Below are positions 35,786-44,599 of a stretch of 64,000 nt of DNA, piece by piece. Origin of the DNA: HXMU1420-13 sp963691715 (GTDB taxonomy: Bacteria; Bacteroidota; Rhodothermia; Balneolales; Balneolaceae); assembly GCA_963691715.1 (NCBI GenBank), contig OY829281.1:496001-560000 (forward strand). Reading direction: 5' to 3'. Made by a program: the position numbers and the translations under genes. The notes under the pieces are model-generated. The model ran no database searches. It was not told the DNA's origin and worked only from the letters and a program-made list of their open reading frames with translations. Positions within the stretch are counted from its first letter, which is position 1. The number at the start of each line of letters is the position of its first letter.

Positions 35786-36840
35786 ACTCAACGATTTTCA
35801 TTCATCAACATCGCTTATTTGAAAATGTATCGGCTATTAAAAATAAACTAGAGTCTGATGTCAAAGTTATGGCCGTTATTAAAGACAATGCTTACGGTCA
35901 TGGATTTGATGGGATAGCATCTGCTTTATATTCTAAGGTTGATTGGTTTTGTGTAGCAAGAGCAGAAGAAGGTATACATTTACGCAAGATTGGTATTAAA
36001 AACCCAATTTTAGTTTTTGAAATACCAAATCATAGCACAAGAGATATATTTCCTAACCATGATCTTACCGCAACAGTGGCAGATCTAGAAAGTCTTGACA
36101 TTTTATCATCAGGTACTAAATATCATATTAATCTTGATACTGGAATGCACCGTCTTGGTATTTTGCCATGTCAGGTTTCAAAACTTCTTTCCATGATGTC
36201 GGTTCGAACAGATATAGAAGCGACTGGAATTTATACTCACTTTTTTAAGTCGGATGATCCAGGAAATCCAGAAGTTCAAGCCCAGCTTAACATGTTTAAG
36301 GAATTAAGGTCGAAATTTGATTCCCAATTAATGACGCATGTAGCAAATTCTGGGGCTATTTTTCATTACTCGCATCTAGATGTACAGTTTGATGCAGTTA
36401 GACCAGGAGTCTCTTTATTCGGTTATGGTGCCGGTGAGAAAAATATTAATAGTTTAAAACCTATCATAGAATGGAACACCTTTTTGATGCAGGTTAAACC
36501 TGTAAAAAAAGGAGGATCAGTATCCTATGGGGGGCAATGGATTGCTCCATGTGATGGCTTTATTGGTGTAATACCTGTGGGTTATAGTTCTGGCTTAAGG
36601 AGGGATTTAAGTAGTCAACTAGAGTTTGAAATAGCTGGTAAACTGTATAATCAAGTAGGTATTATAAGTATGGATTATTCTATGGTTTTTCTAAATCAAG
36701 ATAAATTAGATTCTGGGACGGAGGTAAACATCTTAAATCTTGATACTTTGACAGCTAAAAGTTGGGCAGAAAAAGCCAAAACTATATCCTATGAAATAAC
36801 CACTGGGATTAATCCTATGATAGAGAGAAAATTTATCTGA
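35782..36840 (+). CDS. alr: Alanine racemase
   Basis: 352 aa fold-type III PLP enzyme giving D-alanine for peptidoglycan. The PLP lysine is Lys34 in V-I-K-D-N-A-Y-G-H-G, where most relatives have Ala in place of the Asp. Other motifs are G-I-Y-T-H-F, V-R-P-G-V-S-L-F-G-Y-G, the catalytic Tyr region V-S-Y-G-G-Q-W, V-G-Y-S-S-G-L and G-I-I-S-M-D-Y. The start is TTG at 35782, overlapping the upstream stop by 4 bases, which supports translational coupling. It is monofunctional, without a MurF fusion. Confidence 0.93.
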   Translation: MNSTIFIHQHRLFENVSAIKNKLESDVKVMAVIKDNAYGHGFDGIASALYSKVDWFCVARAEEGIHLRKIGIKNPILVFEIPNHSTRDIFPNHDLTATVADLESLDILSSGTKYHINLDTGMHRLGILPCQVSKLLSMMSVRTDIEATGIYTHFFKSDDPGNPEVQAQLNMFKELRSKFDSQLMTHVANSGAIFHYSHLDVQFDAVRPGVSLFGYGAGEKNINSLKPIIEWNTFLMQVKPVKKGGSVSYGGQWIAPCDGFIGVIPVGYSSGLRRDLSSQLEFEIAGKLYNQVGIISMDYSMVFLNQDKLDSGTEVNILNLDTLTAKSWAEKAKTISYEITTGINPMIERKFI

Positions 36841-36846
36841 AATTTA

Positions 36847-37320
36847 TTAAAGGATAGAATCTAGTTCTAAATCTACGATCACAGTATCTGAATACACACT
36901 TTCAGAAGTGGGAATCATAACAACTCTTTTTTCACCTTCTTTCATCCCTATCACCCCTTCAACAAATCCATCTCCAATCCGATTTGCTGTCGCAGCGATA
37001 CCATTAAATTGAACTGGGAAATTGGAGTTATTTGCATATGAACTTTCTATAATAGCATCATTGGGCTTAAAACGGATAGTGTAATAAAGTAAAATATTAT
37101 CTCTTGAAACTACTTCAAGGCTACCAGTGCCTGGCTCCAAGTCGTAAATTATCAATCCAGATTCTGTGGTTCTACTATCAATTCCAGTAATATCGAATAA
37201 ATTTGCTTCTGCTAAAGAAAAATCTACACGATAGGGGTTTGATTCAGTATCACATCCAGTTAATAAAAAAGAGGAAGTTAGAATGAATAGTAAGATTCCA
37301 AAAATTTTTGTTGTAGGCAT
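36847..37320 (-). CDS. FKBP-type peptidyl-prolyl isomerase lipoprotein
   Basis: 157 aa. Lipobox L-L-T-G-C-D at residues 19-24. The FKBP domain spans about 50-157, with V-Q-F-N-G-I, G-F-V-E-G-V-I-G-M-K-E-G-E-K-R-V-V-M-I-P and a terminal V-I-V-D-L-E-L-D-S-I. The domain is short and lacks some FK506-contacting aromatics, so isomerase activity may be weak. It probably assists folding in the periplasm or outer membrane. It is transcribed in the same direction as tatC but is 117 bp downstream of it. Confidence 0.85.
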   Translation of the reverse strand: MPTTKIFGILLFILTSSFLLTGCDTESNPYRVDFSLAEANLFDITGIDSRTTESGLIIYDLEPGTGSLEVVSRDNILLYYTIRFKPNDAIIESSYANNSNFPVQFNGIAATANRIGDGFVEGVIGMKEGEKRVVMIPTSESVYSDTVIVDLELDSIL

Positions 37321-37437
37321 TTAATTAATTGAAGTTCATTAAAGGTTTTATAAACCCATTATTAAAAAAAATATTATCTAAGTATGTAAGATAAGAGTTG
37401 ATTAACAAAAATACTTACAAAGAATGAATGAGGCTAT

Positions 37438-38295
37438 TCATGGCTTACCCGAAATTGCTTTTTCAAGATCTTTCTGTCTTTTCTTAACTGCAATAGAGCT
37501 AATCCATATAGAGAATTCATATAAAATTGCTAAAGGGAAGGCAATTAATATCTGAGAAACTGGATCAGGAGGGGTTAAAAGAGCAGCTAATATTAGACAT
37601 CCTACCAAAGCATGACGGCGATATGTTCTAAGAAATGTAGGGGTTAAAACTCCAATTTTTGATAAAGCATAACTAATTACTGGAATCTGAAATATTATGC
37701 CACAAGATATTACCCAGGTTGCCAATGAACCGAAATAAGCATTGATATCAAAATCATTTCTAACCATTCCAGAGTCTGAAATATTGAACGAGGCAAAAAA
37801 TTGAAGAGCAAAAGGAACTAATATCAAGTACCCAAAAGCAACACCAACAAGGAAACAAAAGGTGATTACTAATGCACTAATAACTGTTTTCCACTTTTCT
37901 TTAGATTCAAGTGCTGGTTCAACGAAAGCCCAAATCTGATAAATAAGAATAGGTGATCCCATCACTAAGCCTGATACAAATAACATTCCCCAATAAGTGA
38001 AAAACTGTCCTGGGAGTTTTCTACTTTGGAGAGTTAAATCAATGGAATCAACTCTAATTATATCATACATAAAGAAATTAGCCTTTGTAGGACCTAATAA
38101 GACTACATCAATAACAAAATCATTAAAAACAGCAGCAATTATAACACCTAAAAGTATACCCCCAATGCCTTTTATTAATCTCCATCTTAATTCTTCTAGA
38201 TGTTCTAAAAATGACATTTGATCGGTTCGATCAGGCGCTGGAACAGCTTTAGGAGGTTCAGCTCCCATTACATTTCTTTTTTGTTTCAAATCCAT
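37438..38295 (-). CDS. tatC: Sec-independent protein translocase TatC
   Basis: 285 aa with six membrane segments. The cytoplasmic N-terminal motif M-S-F-L-E-H-L-E-E-L-R-W-R-L, which binds twin-arginine signals, is intact, as is the F-V-E-P-A-L segment and the loop with L-L-T-P-P-D-P. TatC is the receptor of the Tat pathway for folded proteins. It starts one base after the glyA stop, so rpiB-glyA-tatC form an operon. tatA/B are not in the window. Confidence 0.97.
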   Translation of the reverse strand: MDLKQKRNVMGAEPPKAVPAPDRTDQMSFLEHLEELRWRLIKGIGGILLGVIIAAVFNDFVIDVVLLGPTKANFFMYDIIRVDSIDLTLQSRKLPGQFFTYWGMLFVSGLVMGSPILIYQIWAFVEPALESKEKWKTVISALVITFCFLVGVAFGYLILVPFALQFFASFNISDSGMVRNDFDINAYFGSLATWVISCGIIFQIPVISYALSKIGVLTPTFLRTYRRHALVGCLILAALLTPPDPVSQILIAFPLAILYEFSIWISSIAVKKRQKDLEKAISGKP

Positions 38296-38296
38296 T

Positions 38297-39595
38297 CTAC
38301 ATTGTTACAAAATCATAAAGAGGAAATTGTTCACATAAACCAAAAACTTCTTTACTTACCTGTTGATGAATGTGGTCATTGGTTGGATTTTGTAGAACTT
38401 TATCAATTAAAGTTGCAATATATTCGAACTCTTTTTCTTCTAACCCTCTGGTAGTCATTGCTGGGGCTCCGATTCTTATACCAGATGTTACAAAAGGACT
38501 CTCGGTATCGAATGGAACCATATTTTTATTCACAGTGATATCGGCTTTACCTAGAGCTTCTTCTGCTATTTTTCCTGTTACTCCTTTATTTCTTAGATCT
38601 ATCAAAATTAAATGGTTATCAGTACCTCCGCTTATAATATTGTAACCTAGTTCAATAAATTTATTGGCTAGTGCCTTAGCATTTTTTTGTACTTGAGTTT
38701 GATAATCTTTAAAAGATGGTTCTAATGCCTCACCATAGGCTACGGCTTTAGCAGCAATAACATGCATTAGCGGGCCACCTTGGGTTCCTGGAAAAACGGC
38801 TGAGTCGAATACTTCACTCCATTGTTTAGTTCGGCCAGATTTTCTCGCTATTGCCCCGACCGTATTTTCACTATCATTTCCAACCAATATCATACCTCCT
38901 CGAGGTCCTCGCAGGGTCTTATGTGTTGTTGTAGTTATCACATGAGCGTGGGGGAGTGGATTATTTAAATTACCAGTAGCGATTAAGCCCGCAGTATGTG
39001 CCATATCCATCCATAGTAATGCACCTACTTCATCTGCTATAGATCGGAAAATTTCATAATCAAAATCTCTAGAATATGCAGAAGCCCCAATGGATATCAT
39101 TTTTGGTTGTACAGCTTTTGCCTTTTCACGGATTTTGTTGTAGTCGAGCCTGCCAGTGTGTTCTTCAACACCATAAAATTCGGGTTTAAAGAAAATTCCA
39201 GAAAAATTTACAGGTGAGCCATGAGTTAAGTGACCACCATGAGCTAAATCAAAGCCTAATAAGGTTTCACCTGGTTTCATTAAAGCCAAGTATACAGCAG
39301 CATTAGCCGTTGCCCCAGAATGAGGTTGCACATTTACCCAATCTGCTCCAAATAGTGCTTTTGCTCTATCACGTGCAATATCCTCAATAATATCTGCATA
39401 TTCACAGCCACCGTAATATCTTTTACCAGGATAACCTTCTGCATATTTATTTGTTAAGTTACATCCATTGGCTTGCATAACTGCACGGCTTACAAAATTT
39501 TCTGAAGCAATCAGTTCCAGTCCGTTGTTTTGGCGTGAAGTTTCCTTTTCAAGAAGTTCAAATATTGTTGGGTCTTGTTCTAATATGGATTTCAT
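38297..39595 (-). CDS. glyA: Serine hydroxymethyltransferase
   Basis: 432 aa, complete. The PLP lysine is Lys226 in T-T-T-T-H-K-T-L-R-G-P-R-G-G; S-E-N-F-V-S and Y-A-E-G-Y-P-G-K-R-Y-Y-G-G are also diagnostic. The enzyme interconverts serine and glycine while loading tetrahydrofolate with a one-carbon unit. It overlaps rpiB by 4 bases. Confidence 0.98.
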   Translation of the reverse strand: MKSILEQDPTIFELLEKETSRQNNGLELIASENFVSRAVMQANGCNLTNKYAEGYPGKRYYGGCEYADIIEDIARDRAKALFGADWVNVQPHSGATANAAVYLALMKPGETLLGFDLAHGGHLTHGSPVNFSGIFFKPEFYGVEEHTGRLDYNKIREKAKAVQPKMISIGASAYSRDFDYEIFRSIADEVGALLWMDMAHTAGLIATGNLNNPLPHAHVITTTTHKTLRGPRGGMILVGNDSENTVGAIARKSGRTKQWSEVFDSAVFPGTQGGPLMHVIAAKAVAYGEALEPSFKDYQTQVQKNAKALANKFIELGYNIISGGTDNHLILIDLRNKGVTGKIAEEALGKADITVNKNMVPFDTESPFVTSGIRIGAPAMTTRGLEEKEFEYIATLIDKVLQNPTNDHIHQQVSKEVFGLCEQFPLYDFVTM

Positions 39596-40050
39596 TCTTC
39601 AGGTGTGTTTGAGGTCAATGTTTCAATTTTGGCAATTCTGCGTTCATGCCGCCCGCCTTCAAAGTCTGTAGTTAGCCATTCTGTAATGATTGCTTGCAGC
39701 TCATCAGCATTTGTTTCTAATTCGCGACCAGGTAAGCATATTATATTGGCATCATTATGTAATTTTGTCATTGAAGCAACACTTCTGTTGTACACTAAAG
39801 CTGCTCTCACTTTTGGATATTTGTTAGCCGTCATACAAACACCTTGACCGCTTCCACAAATTATAATGCCAACATTATGTTCACCAGAGTTTATTCGTTC
39901 TGCAACATGAATGGCAAAATCTGGATAATCCACCGATTCCTCACTGTGTGTTCCAAAATCGATAGGCGTGTGACCCAAATTTTCAAGAATATTTTTGGTT
40001 ATAGTTTTTGCTTTATAACCTGCATGATCGCTCGATATTGGGATTATCAT
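39592..40050 (-). CDS. rpiB: Ribose 5-phosphate isomerase B
   Basis: 152 aa. Asp9-His10 in S-S-D-H-A-G-Y-K, and Cys65 in I-I-C-G-S-G-Q-G are the RpiB active-site residues. It interconverts ribose 5-phosphate and ribulose 5-phosphate in the pentose phosphate pathway. It is the first gene of the rpiB-glyA-tatC operon and is divergent from the IMPase operon across 197 bp. Confidence 0.96.
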   Translation of the reverse strand: MIIPISSDHAGYKAKTITKNILENLGHTPIDFGTHSEESVDYPDFAIHVAERINSGEHNVGIIICGSGQGVCMTANKYPKVRAALVYNRSVASMTKLHNDANIICLPGRELETNADELQAIITEWLTTDFEGGRHERRIAKIETLTSNTPEE

Positions 40051-40236
40051 TAACTAAAAATTTGTTTGTAATGAGTTAACTAATGAACGTGTTAATATAC
40101 TGTATTTTGTATTACGGTTTTCCACAAATAAGATTATTTATACACTATTGTAATAACTTTTGAATAAGAAGAAAACAAAATAGTAGGAAAGTAATAAGCC
40201 GAATAAAATTTTTCTAAATCTCATAGTTCTAATTCA

Positions 40237-40244
40237 TAATTTTG
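40237..40244 (+). promoter_or_regulatory. Bacteroidota-type -7 box (TAATTTTG) close to a start codon
   Basis: Exact TAnnTTTG match ending 3 bases before the ATG at 40248, the same sequence and spacing as at 24567-24574. No clear TTG is seen at -33. Confidence 0.35.
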
Positions 40245-40247
40245 AGC

Positions 40248-41057
40248 ATGAAATATAAATTAGAATTGAATACAGCGAAACTTGCAGCTCAAGCAGCAGC
40301 AAAAATTATCTATGATTACAGCTCAGATAAAACGTTTGGTATTAAGCTAAAGGGAAAAAATGATTTGATTACGGATGCTGATTTAGATTCTGAAAAGAAA
40401 ATTATTGATACCATAAAACTCTCGTTCCCAGAAGATCAAATTTTGGCAGAAGAATCTAATAGGTATACAAGTCTACCAGATGGAAGAATTTGGATTATTG
40501 ATCCCATCGATGGAACAACAAATTTTGCTCATAACTTTGCTCCTTATTGTGTTTCAATTGCCCTATGGGTTGATGGAATTCCTAAGGTGGGGGTAGTTTT
40601 AGAAGTAACACATAATGAATTATTTTGGGCAGTTGAAGGTGCTGGATCATGGCTTAATGATCGAGAAATTTATCATTCAGAAACTACTGATCCTGCTATG
40701 AGTCTAATCGCTACTGGTTTTCCTTACACTCAGTTCAAATTAGTTGATAAGTACTTAGATGTACTTAAAACTCTGATGCAAAAAACACATGGAATTCGAC
40801 GTGCAGGAGCCGCATCGTATGATTTATGCTGTGTTGCCGCTGGAAGAGTAGAAGGTTTTTTTGAATACGGATTAAGTCCCTGGGATGTAGCTGCAGGATC
40901 ACTCATTATAAAAGAAGCTGGGGGTATGGTCTGTGACTGGAAAGGGAAAAATAATTGGTTATTTGGGAAGAGAATAATTGCAGGTAATAAACAAGTTGTA
41001 GAATTCTTGAAAAAAGAAATATCTAACTCATTTGGGAAAGAAAACCTTGAATTATGA
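40248..41057 (+). CDS. Inositol monophosphatase-family phosphatase
   Basis: 269 aa. Li-sensitive phosphatase motifs are complete: metal ligand Glu in L-A-E-E-S, W-I-I-D-P-I-D-G-T-T-N-F and G-L-S-P-W-D-V-A-A-G. It may dephosphorylate inositol-1-phosphate or related sugar phosphates (SuhB-like). ATG at 40248 is chosen over the TTG at 40242. It overlaps aguB by 4 bases and heads the aguB-aguA operon, although a link to polyamine synthesis is not obvious. Confidence 0.93.
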   Translation: MKYKLELNTAKLAAQAAAKIIYDYSSDKTFGIKLKGKNDLITDADLDSEKKIIDTIKLSFPEDQILAEESNRYTSLPDGRIWIIDPIDGTTNFAHNFAPYCVSIALWVDGIPKVGVVLEVTHNELFWAVEGAGSWLNDREIYHSETTDPAMSLIATGFPYTQFKLVDKYLDVLKTLMQKTHGIRRAGAASYDLCCVAAGRVEGFFEYGLSPWDVAAGSLIIKEAGGMVCDWKGKNNWLFGKRIIAGNKQVVEFLKKEISNSFGKENLEL

Positions 41058-41941
41058 AGGTAAAAAAAAATGTAAATATTGCATTGATCCAAATGTACTG
41101 CTCTTCAAATCCAGAGGAGAATATTTCTAAAGTTTTATTAGAAATTGAAAAGGCAGTAAATGAAGGGGCTCAAATTATCTGCCTTCAAGAACTTTTTCGA
41201 TCATTATACTTTTGTGATGTAGAGGAATATGACAATTTTGACCTGGCAGAATCTATTCCAGGACCAACTACCCATCTTCTAGCTAGAAAAGCAAAAGAAT
41301 ATGGCATCGTAATCATTGCATCACTTTTCGAAAAAAGATCATCAGGAATATATCATAATACTACGGCAGTGATTGATGCTGATGGAACGTACTTAGGAAA
41401 ATATAGAAAAATGCACATTCCTGACGATCCCGGCTATTTTGAGAAATTTTATTTCACTCCTGGAGATTTAGGGTATAAAGTATTTGAAACAAAATATGCA
41501 AAAGTAGGTGTGCTCATTTGCTGGGATCAATGGTATCCAGAAGCTGCAAGAATAACATCTATGAAAGGAGCCGAAATCTTATTTTACCCAACAGCAATAG
41601 GTTGGCATAAAGATCAAGATGAAACTACGAATACCGAACAGCTTGAAGCGTGGAAAACCATTCAAAAATCTCATTCGATAGCCAATGGAATTCCAGTAGT
41701 CTCAGTAAATAGAGTAGGAATAGAAGGCGAGATGAAGTTTTGGGGGAATTCTTTTATTACAAATAGCTTCGGAAGGACTATTTATGAAGCTGATTCAGAA
41801 AATGAGAGTACAGCAGTTATCTCTATCGATTTAAATGAGTCTAATGATAGACGCATTCACTGGCCTTTTTTCCGTGATCGACGAATAGATAGTTATTCAG
41901 GAATAGTAAAGCGTTTTTTGAATGAAGATGAACCTGATTGA
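41054..41941 (+). CDS. aguB: N-carbamoylputrescine amidase
   Basis: 295 aa nitrilase-superfamily enzyme with catalytic triad Glu46 (C-L-Q-E-L-F), Lys119 (Y-R-K-M-H-I-P) and Cys156 (I-C-W-D-Q-W-Y-P-E). The motif I-P-D-D-P-G-Y and W-H-K-D-Q-D-E are typical of N-carbamoylputrescine amidases. It makes putrescine, ammonia and CO2. It overlaps the agmatine deiminase gene by 20 bases, confirming the pathway. Confidence 0.96.
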   Translation: MKVKKNVNIALIQMYCSSNPEENISKVLLEIEKAVNEGAQIICLQELFRSLYFCDVEEYDNFDLAESIPGPTTHLLARKAKEYGIVIIASLFEKRSSGIYHNTTAVIDADGTYLGKYRKMHIPDDPGYFEKFYFTPGDLGYKVFETKYAKVGVLICWDQWYPEAARITSMKGAEILFYPTAIGWHKDQDETTNTEQLEAWKTIQKSHSIANGIPVVSVNRVGIEGEMKFWGNSFITNSFGRTIYEADSENESTAVISIDLNESNDRRIHWPFFRDRRIDSYSGIVKRFLNEDEPD

Positions 41942-43007
41942 AAGTGCAAATGAAGAGGCATTTGATGAATATGTAGGAATACCTGCAAAGGAAGGATATT
42001 ATTTCCCAGCAGAATGGGAAAAACACGCTGCTACATGGTTAAGTTGGCCCCATAATAAAAAAACCTGGCCTGGTAAATTTGAATCCATTTGGCCTGCATA
42101 TTTAGAATTTATTCGAATTCTTTCTCTATCTGAAAACGTGAATATTAACGTCAATGATATTGAAATGGCCAGAACAGCTCATAAAATGATCTCAAATTAT
42201 GGAGCTGAATTAAAAAATATTTATTTCTATATCAATCCAACAAATGATGCGTGGTGCCGTGACCATGGTCCTGCATTTTTGGTACATAAAGATCGATCAA
42301 AACCAAAAATAGTTATCGATTGGGAGTACAATGCATGGGGAGGGAAATATCCACCATTCGATCTTGACAATGCAATTCCTTCTAGAATTGCACTACAGCT
42401 AGGGCTCAAAGTATCAAAGCCAGGAATTATTATGGAAGGAGGTTCGATAGATGTTAATAGCAATGGAGCTTTACTTACTTCCGAAGCCTGTTTGCTTAAT
42501 AAAAATAGAAATCCTGATCTTACAAAAGTTGAAATCGAAGAAAAGCTAAGAGACTTTTATGGTGCTGAAACAATCATATGGCTAAAAAATGGAATTATTG
42601 GTGATGATACAGACGGCCATGTTGACGATTTAACTCGATTTGTTAGTGAAAACACTGTAGTAACTATGATCGAAGAGAATCCGAACGATGAAAACTATAA
42701 GACATTAAGCTCTAATCGTGATTTATTAAAATCTTGTAGGGTTGATGGTAATGCTCTAGAGGTTTTTGAACTTCCGATGCCTTCTCCTATAGTATTTAAT
42801 GGGCACAGATTACCCGCATCTTATGCTAATTTCTATATTTCCAATGCTCATGTAATAGTTCCTATTTTTAATTCTAAATTTGATGAGCAAGCTTTAGCTG
42901 TATTAGATTATCTTTTCCCAAATCGTGAAGTTCTGGGTATTGATTCTCGAGAATTGATTTGGGGACTTGGAAGCTTTCATTGTTTAAGTCAACAAATGCC
43001 GCTTTAG
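41922..43007 (+). CDS. aguA: Agmatine deiminase
   Basis: 361 aa guanidino-group-modifying enzyme. Visible are W-C-R-D-H-G-P, the catalytic His in D-D-T-D-G-H-V-D-D and the nucleophile Cys354 in G-S-F-H-C-L-S-Q-Q. It converts agmatine to N-carbamoylputrescine. Start ATG at 41922 or 41928, both inside the end of aguB. It ends 1 base from the convergent DUF427 gene. Confidence 0.97.
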   Translation: MKMNLIESANEEAFDEYVGIPAKEGYYFPAEWEKHAATWLSWPHNKKTWPGKFESIWPAYLEFIRILSLSENVNINVNDIEMARTAHKMISNYGAELKNIYFYINPTNDAWCRDHGPAFLVHKDRSKPKIVIDWEYNAWGGKYPPFDLDNAIPSRIALQLGLKVSKPGIIMEGGSIDVNSNGALLTSEACLLNKNRNPDLTKVEIEEKLRDFYGAETIIWLKNGIIGDDTDGHVDDLTRFVSENTVVTMIEENPNDENYKTLSSNRDLLKSCRVDGNALEVFELPMPSPIVFNGHRLPASYANFYISNAHVIVPIFNSKFDEQALAVLDYLFPNREVLGIDSRELIWGLGSFHCLSQQMPL

Positions 43008-43008
43008 G

Positions 43009-43563
43009 TTATAGATAAGCCCTTGGATCTTCCCCTTTAACTGGACCTACAATCTTATTGGTAATCCAACCACCATAAAAGCCACCCGGTTGTGGTTTTA
43101 CCCGTTCATCATTTACATAACATTCTAATTGTTTAGGGTAAAAGGATACATAGTCAGCAATGTCTTTATAGTCGCTAAATGGTTCAGGATATGACCATCC
43201 AGATCTTGATAGTATTTCTGTTGGGGTGATGATATCCCAGTAAACAGCAGTGCCTTTCCATTCACATAAAGATGTTCCAGATGCTTTTTTTAAAAAATGA
43301 AAATTTAGATCATCTTTTGGGAGATAATATGTTGGTGGACTAGCGGTTTCAAGAATTCGGATGGAATGCGTAGAATCAGCTATTATATGCTTACCCAGCT
43401 TCACAACAACATGTTCTGAACTATAATCAAGTTTGGGTGGGCGTGGATAATCCCATACTGATTCTTGATCTCTAGAAGGTTTGATCGCAAATGACGGTCT
43501 TTTTTGGCCATAATATTCCCATTGTGATCTCCCTTTTTTTGCCCAATTAGGTAAGTGCTCCAT
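43009..43563 (-). CDS. DUF427-domain protein
   Basis: 184 aa. From about residue 35 the protein has the DUF427 pattern W-D-Y-P-R-P-P, I-L-E-T-A-S-P-P-T-Y-Y-L-P, C-E-W-K-G-T-A-V-Y-W-D and Y-P-E-P-F with Y-V-S-F-Y-P. The function of this small beta-fold is unknown. ATG at 43563 is one base after the LmbE-like stop; the longer frame to 43647 would overlap that gene. Confidence 0.85.
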   Translation of the reverse strand: MEHLPNWAKKGRSQWEYYGQKRPSFAIKPSRDQESVWDYPRPPKLDYSSEHVVVKLGKHIIADSTHSIRILETASPPTYYLPKDDLNFHFLKKASGTSLCEWKGTAVYWDIITPTEILSRSGWSYPEPFSDYKDIADYVSFYPKQLECYVNDERVKPQPGGFYGGWITNKIVGPVKGEDPRAYL

Positions 43564-43564
43564 A

Positions 43565-44431
43565 CTAATCACTGATAAGATGTTTCGTAAAATACTGTCT
43601 CCCAAGCCAGGAATTGTGAACTTCATCCCAAGTTGAGTTGTGCCCAAAATCAGATATTCCTGATGTAGTAGCTCCCCATGTTCCTACATTTATTTGATAT
43701 TCTTCTGGAAAAATATTTATTGGAAAATTGTTTGTGTGATATTCAACATAGTTATATAAATGATAAGGAGTCTTATTATCCATCACATTAAGAATCAAAT
43801 TAGCTGAACTGATATGATCTGAATGATCTTTTGGGTTAAAACTAGAATCAATTTCAGCGATATGGACGCTGATTGATTTTTGAAAAGTAGGGTCTGGAAT
43901 AATTTCACCTATTGTTTCTTTCAAATCATTAAGTGAATAAGTATTCATGCCGTCAACGGTGGTTATGCTAGACTTTTCACCAGTTAGTAGTTTAGATAAA
44001 CTTTCATGATTATGCATTGTATAACCAGCCCCATCAAAATTACCATCTGGTAACCTAAGAAAATAAGAAGAGATATTTCGATATTTATAGAAGTGAAGAT
44101 TATGATTATTTATTGATTTTATCGTAGTAATAATCGAGTCTTCAAAATTTGCTTGTGGATAGGCTGCTTTAACTAAAAATCGCATGGCTCTTTTACTTCC
44201 TTCTTCTCGAGCTAATGTATAATCATTGTACCCCATACCATTACCAGCATCGCCTGCAGTAATATGTAAAATAATTACATGATGATTTGTATCTGATACA
44301 GCATGATAAGCATTTGGATTCATAAACAACTGCCAATCATCAGGGTGTGCAGATACAAACACTGATACAGGTTGAGCATTTAATGATATTCCGAGTAAAA
44401 GAAAAAAGGTCAATATTACTGTAGAATGCAT
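43565..44431 (-). CDS. Secreted PIG-L/LmbE-like deacetylase
   Basis: 288 aa. Signal peptide ends about G-I-S-L-N-A-Q, so the protein is exported. The family's metal-binding motif appears as S-A-H-P-D-D-W, with a further His-rich motif P-K-D-H-S-D-H-I-S-S later. PIG-L enzymes remove acetyl groups from N-acetylglucosamine-type sugars using zinc. The periplasmic location suggests a glycan or cell-wall substrate rather than bacillithiol, for which a separate cytoplasmic gene exists at 47927-48649. It is one base from the DUF427 gene and divergent from the hydroxylase gene. Confidence 0.82.
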   Translation of the reverse strand: MHSTVILTFFLLLGISLNAQPVSVFVSAHPDDWQLFMNPNAYHAVSDTNHHVIILHITAGDAGNGMGYNDYTLAREEGSKRAMRFLVKAAYPQANFEDSIITTIKSINNHNLHFYKYRNISSYFLRLPDGNFDGAGYTMHNHESLSKLLTGEKSSITTVDGMNTYSLNDLKETIGEIIPDPTFQKSISVHIAEIDSSFNPKDHSDHISSANLILNVMDNKTPYHLYNYVEYHTNNFPINIFPEEYQINVGTWGATTSGISDFGHNSTWDEVHNSWLGRQYFTKHLISD

Positions 44432-44599
44432 AATTATAATAACTTAGTTAAAGAATGTGTTTGATAAAATTTAAACATCAAATTTTAAAAGAGATTTGGG
44501 AGAATGTTATAATAATTGACTTCAAATTGAATTAGAAAAGCGCTACCATATAGTTTGTTAAGTTTTTTATCGTTTGATTATAATAATAAAAATTAGTGT

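Noticed and set aside
44536..44545. AGCGCT core before the hydroxylase gene as a second LacI site
   Set aside because: Only the central six bases are symmetric; the TGTAA/TTACA arms are missing.
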